NCBI GenBank assembly: GCA_023213395.1
Contig: CM041465.1
Span: 114,459,741-114,523,740, forward strand
Reading direction: 5' to 3'
Length of the DNA: 64,000 nt
DNA from: Cycas panzhihuaensis
Taxonomy: Eukaryota; Cycadophyta
A program made the translations under genes and the position numbers. Positions 56,950 to 64,000 of this stretch are shown here, piece after piece. Position 1 is the first letter of the stretch; every line of letters begins with the position of its first letter. Below the pieces are notes generated by a model, which saw only the letters and a program-made list of their open reading frames with translations, ran no database searches and had not been told where the DNA came from.

Positions 56950-57892
56950 CCAAAAAACCAAAAAGTTTTCTTCCAGCAGGCCACAGCCAGGCCCACTAGG
57001 ACTAGGGTTACCTAATGCCCACGTCTCGCCTCTCTCTGGGTCTAGTTTGGACTCCTGGAGATTTCTTTTCACCCATTGGGACCCAAAACTATATAAAAAA
57101 GTAATAAAAATCATTAAACTTCAAATCACAAAATGGGTTATAGTTTTGGAGATCCACTCACCAGGTCTGGTCGAGCGCTTCCCATCTCATTGCTACGATC
57201 CCAACGGTTATCTCCTGGCTCTGATCTGATGGTTGGATCTTTCTTCATGTGCCTTTGAAGTCGAGTGGTGCTCTGCTACGTAAGGGAAGGGCTCTGGATT
57301 CGTTCGAGAGCCCGTGAAAATGAATTTTGTTTTCATTGATTTTCCTTATATAGGCGGGGGCCTCGACGGGCACCTTCTCTATTCCCACTTCTGTGCTAGC
57401 CGTTGAGATCATTTCTCACCCCCAATCATCTTCGCCTTCTGGCCCTGTTTCTTGTTGTGCTTCCATAGCCTTCATTTTTGCTCATTCCTTTGGATGCATT
57501 TATGGCGCCTCGTCAATGCATTTTCGTAGGGCCCTTTGGTCTCATTTTATATACCGCTCCCGTGCATGCCTGAGTTTATACTTATTTGGCTCGTTTCACC
57601 ATCTTTGACTCATTTTTGTAGCCCATTCCTGTCCCTAAGGTCTCCAAAAGGAATGTTCCCTCCATTCGAAGTCATTATTTACTTTCTCAAGCAACCTTTG
57701 GTATCTGAGGGTGCCTTTTTGCCACTCGCTCTCAGCTAGTGGTCAGATAGCCTGCTCCTATCCTTGGGTAGCCTCATTGCTAGGTCCTCCTACCCTTCAC
57801 GGCCATTTATTGCTTACCATACGAGCCTCTTTTATTTCGACTCCTACATTATTGTACATCTCCTCTACCGAGACACTTTACTTTTGTAGTCC
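56950..57892. promoter_or_regulatory. Divergent region between PMD gene and RNase H, possible promoters
   Basis: About 940 bp between two head-to-head reading frames. It holds TATATAAA at 57090-57097 (readable as a TATA box on either strand) and TATATAGG at 57347-57354 on the plus strand, followed by GC-rich sequence. A chain of short open frames upstream of the RNase H ATG is not convincingly coding. Promoter function is inferred from layout only. Confidence 0.4.
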
Positions 57893-58315
57893 ATGACTCT
57901 CTACATCTTTACCGATGGTGGAAGCCACGGTAATCCTGGACCTTCAGCCACCACATAGATTCTTTGTAGCCCTTCCGGATATGATTTTTTGTGCTCTGGG
58001 ATCTTCCTCCTAAAGGTCACTAATAATGAAGCTGAGTACGTAGCCGTTATCGAAGCTCTCACTTACGTACTCAGTTTCCATCATGGATCTATTATTCTTC
58101 TTTGTGACTCCTAAGTGGTGGTGTCCCATCTCACCCAAGTTTATGAGGTGTGATGCCCTCACTTGAGAATCCTTACTTCGACAGACAAATCCCTTCTAGC
58201 TAATTTCCAATCTGTCGACATCTGACACATTCCTCGGGCCCTCAATGCTAAGGTGAACAACCTCGTCTGCCTCATCCTTGAGCATCGCCTTCCTCTCCTT
58301 GGTGATCGCCCTTGA
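57893..58315 (+). pseudogene. Tat-2 RNase H pseudogene
   Basis: The ATG at 57893 opens 'MTLYIFTDGGSHGNPGPSA', then 'VTNNEAEYVAVIEALTY', 'ILLCDS' and 'HIPRALNAKVNNLV' before a TGA at 58313. This is RNase HI with its Asp, Glu and Asp blocks (D in TDGG, E in NEAEY, D in CDS). The wording (GNPGPA, NNEAEYxAL) is that of the extra archaeal-like RNase H of Tat elements rather than the gypsy pol RNase H. Four in-frame stops, no frameshift, 140 codons. No RT precedes it and no integrase follows. Confidence 0.85.
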
Positions 58316-58729
58316 GACTTGCCTGGTTGCTCTGTCACCCAAGTCTCGGGTCGTCATGTAGATCACCTTACGATCCGTTCACACCTCTGAAACCTAGCTG
58401 CTAATGAGGTTAAACTATGGTGACTACTAGGTTTTCTCATTCACCTGACATCATCATGTACTTCTCTTTACGTTTTTACGATGGGGGCAGCCCCCTCATC
58501 TTTCTTAGCTTCTAGTCGATTCTCAAGTAGCACATAAGCAGCCTCTATGTTGTCCCCACCCCTATGTTGGTATCCACGTATTCCACCATGACACTTGCCG
58601 GTACCCTTGACTCTTGTTATGATCATGATTTATATTTATACATACACATGTACTACTGACAGTTTTATTTCCAGCATTTGCCATCACACTGTGCTTCCGA
58701 GCAGTGAGGCTCTGCTGCCAAGGTAGCAG
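58316..58729 (+). other. Tat-2 3' region and polypurine tract
   Basis: About 400 bp of decayed sequence without motifs, possibly more of the RNase H frame ('RFYDGGSP' and similar). GCCAAGGTAGCAG just before 58730 is a poor purine tract before the 3' LTR. Confidence 0.5.
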
Positions 58730-60491
58730 TGTTTCCTGACTACTAGGAATGGATATTGGTAGGTCGAATCAGGTAAGAACAAGTATGCTTCTTCCTTTTC
58801 ACTTTTACTATTTCGTTGGAAAGGTTGACAGAAGTATTGCCTCATTGCATGATTGACTACTTCATTTGTATGATCACCTTACATCAATTTGGCTTGATCA
58901 TGCTGCTTATCATATTGTAAGCCTATGATGAATAACGGGACCTACCTTTCCATAAGGTAGGCATCCCCATGGCACTCTATGGCCCTATGTGCTACCTCTA
59001 CATCGCCTTAAGCCTCATTTGATTTGTATGACCTATTCATACCCTAACCTCGCATCCTTACCATGGCATTTCTAAGACCTTTAGCCCTTGGTACTACTTT
59101 TGGCCTTGTTCACATGCTTTTCAGACTGTCCCTAGCTGCCTGGACATGAGGGCTAGCCCCACCCTAGCCTGCCACATCATCTTTTAAGGCTCCTAGAACC
59201 CAGATTATTGCCATTCTGGCTTTCTAGTCCCTCACCGTTGTAAACTAAGTGATACCGCAAAGTTATCGCAATACCATGAAGTTTACCACGGTGCGACTAT
59301 TGCAACTTATTTTTTATATCTACCATGGTAATTCTTACCTTTTTCACGGAATTTCCACGTGGCCACATACCCAAATCATCTATGTTCATGCCCTAAACAC
59401 TCGATTAGGGTTGATATGGATATAAAACCTAAAAAGATAATCATTTTACACCTCTTAGCTCTCCAACTTGACTTTCTACTGCTGCAGTTTCTTCTCTTTT
59501 CTTCCTTCCTTCCATAGGTGTGTCTGTAATCCTACGTTTCCTGCTACTCCAATCTAGGATTCGCCTACAATGGCTCTTCTCCGTGGTGGGAAGCTTTCCT
59601 CCAAGCACTCTCAAGCAAGTTTTGCGTGGCTTTCTTCAAATACACCTCAGTAAGTGTCTCCTACAACTGCCCTTAGGGAAACCTCCTATAAAACCCTGCA
59701 GGAACTCTTATTTCTCACTGGTTGCAGGGGTAAATATGCCCTAGACTCATCCCAACAGGTATCTTGGGTCCTATTTTCAGAGTTGATTGTGTATTATTTC
59801 CATATTAGACTCATATTCAAGTGTATTTTCCTGCTCTCTTCTTGTTTGGTTGTAGTAAATGTTGTTTTCTTTGAGTCTAGTATTGTATTCTTAGATTTTC
59901 ACTATTTCTCTGATGGTTTTCCTCAAGAAAGCAGTGGGAGAAGGCTCATAAAGGCTAGGCGAAGGGAGTAAGGTGAGATCTATCCCACTTAGGCCTACTC
60001 CCCAAAGGTAACCCCCTTCCCACCTTTCTTCTCCTGCTCCCATGTTTTCCTTGGGTTAACTAGGAGAAGGTGGAGCTTAGGCCTGCACTAGATATCAGCA
60101 TGTGCAGCCCTTACTACGCTAATTCCAAGCTTGCACACCTCTCTTTTGGGCCCTCTTCGTGCCCCTAACATTGCTTGGCATCCCTTAAGATCTTGGGTAA
60201 GGCTTGTATGATGGAACGTTGTCCATAGCGACTCCGTTGCCTTGATACCTCTCCAACATCTTGCTACACATATTCTTGTGTTTGTTGGCTGTCATAAGTT
60301 GCTATTTGTCCCTACCTTGCTATACCAAAAGGCTGTGTGGAGAACCTTAGTGGAGGGTTTTACCATCCTGAGGCTTTCCTTCCCTTTTTCTTGCTTGATA
60401 TGTGTGGTTTACTTGAGGAAAGTTGAGTTGTTTGCAGCAGTAGTTTCACCAATTCAAATATAATATTTTAACATATATATTACATATATTA

Positions 60492-60563
<72 letters not shown>

Positions 60564-61587
60564 CCCTTCTTGTAGCCCCTTCTTCGAAGGGATAAACTCT
60601 TGTATGTGCAGGTTTGAAGTGGTATTTCACGAAGGGAAAAGACGTCCGGATCCAGGTAAGCTTTACCCTCTTTTTTCCTTCGCTCCATTCATTTCCTTTT
60701 TGTTCCACTTACTTTTCAAAAGGAGAAGGTAAGGAAGGCCCCGTCCTCCACATTTATCTTGGTCACACATCAACCGATTGGTGAGAGGGTGCACGTTGTA
60801 CATGAACGAGGTCCTTCATTGACCGCCACACTTCACTAGGTACACTCCGCCCCTCTTTCCATCACCTCTCATCTTTTTGCTTTTATACCAAAAATCTATT
60901 ATCTTAATCCAATAGGTCACATAAGAGTAAAAAGGGAGAAAACAATTAGCCACTTGCATCCCTTACATAAGGAACGTTGCATGCTTGCTTTCTTTCATAC
61001 GAAAAGGCATAGTAGGAAGTATATTCCTCTTTCTTTCTCCTACCCATCCTAAAAATGCCCCATAGATGCATTTCATTTGGCTTGTTTGATTGCATATGAA
61101 ATGCTTGTACTGCCCTTTGCTTTCTTTTGTACTTTGCATATTGAGTGAAAAGAGAGGAAAGGAAAGAATCCCCCTTTGTCTGTTTCTTATCCCTTCCCTT
61201 AGTTGCATTCATCTGATCCAAATAACCAAGGGAAGCTTACTCATGTTCACCTTAGGCTCTTTGCCCTCATCTTGTCATCTTTGTTTCTCCTTCAACATAG
61301 GGAAACACCATCAAGGATTCCTCTTCTCCCTTCCGGCCATCCAAGGGTGGGAGGACCTTCCTCTTGAGACCATCCAGGTTGCCCTCCATATGTGTCTTCT
61401 CTCTCAGATCGAAAGCTACACTAAGGTAGTTGGGTGTCATTTATGGGTCTTGAACTCACGCTCCAATGCACGGATGCCCTGTATGGTGTTCCCTTTATTT
61501 ATAGGTTCTTATCCATACCCTCAACATCAGCTACTGACTATCATCATTCCTATCGAGCATAGTGACCATCCTGTAGATGTGCATCCA
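58730..61587 (+). repeat. Tat-2 3' LTR (2858 bp)
   Basis: Begins TGTTTCCTGAC and ends GCATCCA. TATA box (TATAAAA) at 59421-59427. About 100 bp longer than the 5' copy, mostly from an expanded AT repeat at 60494-60562. The CCTAC target copy follows at 61588-61592. Confidence 0.93.
60494..60562. repeat. (AT)n microsatellite in Tat-2 3' LTR
   Basis: About 34 uninterrupted AT units. The same site in the 5' LTR (about 47408-47419) has only six or seven. The expansion therefore happened after insertion. Confidence 0.97.
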
Positions 61588-61592
61588 CCTAC

Positions 61593-62800
61593 AAGTAAAA
61601 GATTGAAATTGAATGACTAGTTCAAGAACTCCTTATTGCTGGTACTATTGGGAAAAGCAAAAGCACTTTTTCTACCCCAGTGATTTTAGTAAGAAAAAAT
61701 GATGGCTTATTTCACATTTGTGTAGACTACTGTGAGCTCAATAAGATAACTATCAAGGATAAATTTCCTATACCAATCATTGATGAACTCTTAGATGAAC
61801 TCCATGGAGCAATATTCTTCACATCATTGGACCTGTGGTTAAGATACCATCAAATTAAGATAAAGGCATAGGATATTCATAAAACTACATTTTGTACACA
61901 TGAAGGACATTATAAATTTTTAATCATGCCATTTGACTTAACTAATACCCCATCCACCTTTCAAGAACTCGTGAAGAAATTATTTCGGTCTTACTTAAGG
62001 AAGTTTATGTTAGTCTTTTCTGATGACATTCTGATCTTTAGTCATACATAGGAAGACCATCTTCAACATGTTGATAAGGCATTACAAGTACTCGTAGATA
62101 ACTAGCTTTATGCAAAAAACTAAAAATGTCAATTTGGCCAAACAGAAATAGAATATTTAGGCCATATTATCTCTCAAGAAGGAGTCAAGGTAAATCCTAA
62201 GAAAACTACAGTTATTACAAACTAGCCTAAACCCAAAAATATTAAGGGCCTTCGTGGATTCATAGGAATCACAGGGTATTATTGAAAGTTTATTTAGGTC
62301 TATGCAAGGATTTCTTCCCCCTTAATCAACTTGTTAAAAAATGATTTCTTTCCTTGGAATGTTAAGGCCTCTAAAGCATTTGAATACTTAAAGGTGGCTT
62401 TAACTACCACACCAGTCCTTGTAATACCAGACTTTACAAAGACCTTCACTATTAAATATGATGCATCGGGGCAAGGCATTGGAGCAGTCTTAATGCAAGA
62501 AGGAAAACCTTTGGCCTTTGAAAGTCATCAACTTACACATAAGGAACAAGTCAAATCCACCTATGAGAAGGAGATGTTAGCAATTCTCTATGTAGTTAGG
62601 AAATGGCGACAATATTTATTGGGAACATATTTCTAAATTAAAATAGACCATGATAGCTTAAAATATTTCCTAGGTCAAAGGATAGGATCTGAGGAATAAC
62701 AAAAATGGGTCACTAAAATGCAAGCTTTTGACTTTGAAATCATATATAAAAAAGGAAAGGATAACATAGTTGCTAATGCTTTATCTCGTAAGGAATAAGT
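61593..62800 (+). pseudogene. Gypsy-2 reverse transcriptase and RNase H pseudogene
   Basis: Continues from 45682. RT: 'LVQELLIAGTI', 'VILVRKNDGLFHICVDY', 'LNKITIKDKFPIPIIDELLDELHGA' (61695-61810), 'YHQIKIKA', '[12 protein letters not shown]' and the intact catalytic '[10 protein letters not shown]' (about 62013). RNase H: 'IKYDASGQGIGAVLMQEGKPLAFES' (about 62450), 'STYEKEMLAILYVVRKWRQYLLG' and 'KGKDNIVANALSRKE' (about 62755). The catalytic residues are present and the frame is kept from 61680 to 62636. About ten stops are spread over it. This is the best preserved gypsy pol in the window. Confidence 0.93.
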
Positions 62801-63347
62801 CTCTGCACTATATTCTATCACCACAATTAATCCCTCTTGGATAATGGTTGCCAAGCAAGAATGGGATCAGGACCCCTTTACCAAGCATATCATTCAAGAC
62901 CTTTAAGTTGGAGTAGGGCATTCGACCCATTATATATGGTCTACAAATATGCTCTAGTACAAGAATCAAATATATATATGCCCTCACCCTAGCCTCAAGG
63001 AGCAAATTTTACATGATGCACATACCTCTCGAATAGCATGTCACTTGGGGTTCCTACGAACATACCACCACTTAAAACAATCTTTCTTTTGGAAGGAACA
63101 AAAGGAGATGTAAAGAGATATATTTCCTCATGTGAAATTTGTCAATAGCATAAGATAGAAACAGTCAAGTCTCTAGGATTGTTGCAACCCCTTCCCATAC
63201 CAAGTCAACGATGGAAAGAAATTTCTATAGACTTCATTGTGGGTCTACCCGAGTTAGTAGGAAAAGATGCTATACTAGTGGTTGTTGATAGGCTAATAAA
63301 ATATGCTCATTTTTGTAGCATTTAATCCATATATAAGGCAAAGTCAA
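62801..63347 (+). pseudogene. Gypsy-2 integrase, N-terminal part
   Basis: The zinc-finger histidines are readable in 'HTSRIACHLGFLRTYHHLKQSFFW' (about 63020), then '[12 protein letters not shown]' (first Asp, about 63220) and '[14 protein letters not shown]' (about 63275). At 63347 the frame is cut by LINE-2. The rest of integrase lies beyond the window. Stops and at least one indel are present. Confidence 0.85.
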
Positions 63348-64000
63348 TTTTTTTTTATAAGATAAAAATGAATTATGTGTGGATTTGAAACAGGATCCCA
63401 CAACCTAGTACATCAATATGCTTTAGGTTTCTAAGTCAAAGATGACTGTGACATCCCCATGGTCTAGGAAAAAGAATTATATTGCCAGGACAAGCCCCTT
63501 GGCTAGCTACTTTGAACCATATCCTTCTCTACCAGAACCATAAGATCCAGGGAAAGTCACGCCTCCACACGGTGCCTTCCTTTTGCCTCACCCCCCAGTT
63601 TGCTAAAAAATCAGCAACTTTGTTTCCTTCTCTCAGTGTGTGTCTTATACAAACTTCTTGTAGTCCCTTGATACTCTCCTTCACATCATTGATTATGGAC
63701 TAAAATCTCCAGTCCAGGAGGACCACGTCTTTCAATGAATTAATGACCACCTCTGAGTCTCCCTCAATTACGATCCTTAGAATGCCACCTTCGAGGGCTA
63801 AATCCAGAGCTTTGAGCATAGCATACATTTCTACAAAGTGGTTCGTTTGGTACTCATAGTAATCTGTGAAGGCCCAAATGGGGGTACCCTTATTATCTCT
63901 ATAAATTCCTCCTCCCCCAGCTTCCCCAGGGTTCCCTTTTGAAGCACCGTCAAAGTTGATTTTAAGCCAGGGCCCCACTGGTGGTAACCAGCTACTGCTT
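63348..64000 (-). mobile_element. LINE-2: 3' end of an L1-type LINE, continuing beyond the window
   Basis: Minus strand. A short poly(A) (T-run at 63348-63356) marks the 3' end inside gypsy-2 integrase. Upstream are a 3' UTR of about 180 bp and then an RNase H domain. The TSD cannot be checked because the 5' end is outside. The 3' UTR resembles the tail of the 30170-30582 insertion. Confidence 0.85.
63540..63978 (-). pseudogene. LINE-2 ORF2 C-terminal RNase H domain
   Basis: Minus strand from 63978: 'KINFDGASKGNPGEAGGGGIYRD', 'NHFVEMYAMLKALDLALE', 'IEGDSEVVINSL' and, after one TAG at 63700-63702, 'LREGNKVADFLANWG'. These are the Asp, Glu, Asp and final Asp blocks of the plant L1 RNase H (RVT_3 type). 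Only one stop appears in 140 codons, so this is a fairly young copy. It lacks a start here because ORF2 begins outside the window. Confidence 0.88.

Larger units (their letters stand above)
45683..61587 (+). mobile_element. Tat-2: 15.9-kb non-autonomous Tat-like element with antisense PMD gene
   Basis: LTRs 45683-48443 (2761 bp) and 58730-61587 (2858 bp) start T(A/G)TTTCCT and end GCATCCA. The TSD is CCTAT (45678-45682) and CCTAC (61588-61592), one transition apart. Interior: a degenerate primer site, Tat-type gag-protease (48781-52275), an inverted solo LTR (52281-53885), an antisense plant-mobile-domain gene (56760-54765) and a sense RNase H frame (57893-58315). I find no RT and no integrase on either strand, so it needs a helper, plausibly an element like Tat-1, whose gag is related. 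About 25 differences in the first 210 bp of the LTRs show it is old. It is clearly more GC-rich than its surroundings. Confidence 0.92.
42850..63347 (+). mobile_element. Gypsy-2: Ty3/gypsy element split by Tat-2, 3' end outside the window
   Basis: A 5' LTR ending at 43068, a tRNA-Met primer site, gag and protease on the plus strand up to 45682. The pol gene then resumes at 61588 after the 15.9-kb Tat-2 insertion. RT, RNase H and the start of integrase follow up to 63347, where LINE-2 interrupts. The right LTR is beyond the window. The gag and pol wording is of the same general type as gypsy-1. RT to RNase H (61680-62636) is in one frame with few stops. Confidence 0.9.

Noticed and set aside
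60446-60708. Frames encoding Tyr-Ile repeats
   Set aside because: They translate the (AT)n microsatellite; the 5' LTR copy lacks the repeat.
1-64000. CRISPR arrays, rRNA, intact tRNA genes or a host protein-coding gene
   Set aside because: No regularly spaced repeats, no rRNA-like sequence and no exon set outside the transposon-borne PMD gene were seen.

Overview
The window looks like intergenic heterochromatin from a large-genome seed plant. A gymnosperm is plausible because the retroelements are old, heavily decayed and deeply nested, but the species cannot be fixed from the sequence. I see no host gene, tRNA, rRNA, CRISPR array or prokaryotic feature. Almost every base can be assigned to plant retrotransposons, and almost every coding region is a pseudogene broken by stop codons that look like single C-to-T or G-to-A changes from CAA, CAG, CGA or TGG.

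Layout. (1) 918-12920: a plus-strand Ty3/gypsy element (gypsy-1) with 416-bp LTRs and TSD TACAT, split inside its integrase by a Ty1/copia element (copia-1, 5915-11251, LTRs of about 647 bp, TSD CCCTC). (2) About 14250-40950: a minus-strand Tat-like gypsy element (Tat-1). Its integrase, RNase H, RT, protease and gag are met in that order from left to right. It is interrupted by copia-2 (16085-22836, TSD GTATT) and by a small gag-only LTR element (24231-28002, TSD ACTAA). (3) A direct duplication of about 5 kb: 25637-31150 recurs at 34873-39940. A 3.7-kb L1-type LINE fragment sits exactly between the copies, and a 413-bp poly(A)-tailed insertion with an 18-bp TSD is present in the first copy only. 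(4) About 42850-63347: a second plus-strand gypsy (gypsy-2), split at the start of its RT by a 15.9-kb element (Tat-2, 45683-61587, LTRs 2761 and 2858 bp, TSD CCTAT/CCTAC). (5) 63348-64000: the 3' end of another L1-type LINE, on the minus strand, inserted in the gypsy-2 integrase and running off the window.

Tat-2 is the most interesting object. It has a Tat-type gag-protease frame and a separate RNase H reading frame, but no reverse transcriptase or integrase that I can find. Between them it carries an antisense plant-mobile-domain (PMD) gene with an apparent intron, preceded by an inverted copy of the element's own leader sequence. A related LTR (52281-53885, TSD AGAGC) sits inside it as an inverted solo LTR. 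Tat-2 therefore looks like a non-autonomous retroelement that carries a host-like gene in reverse orientation.

The nesting gives a relative chronology. Gypsy-1 LTRs differ by roughly 13 percent over the part I counted, Tat-2 LTRs by about 12 percent, copia-1 LTRs by about 7 percent, and the two duplicated small-element LTRs by under 2 percent. These are hand counts on partial alignments.
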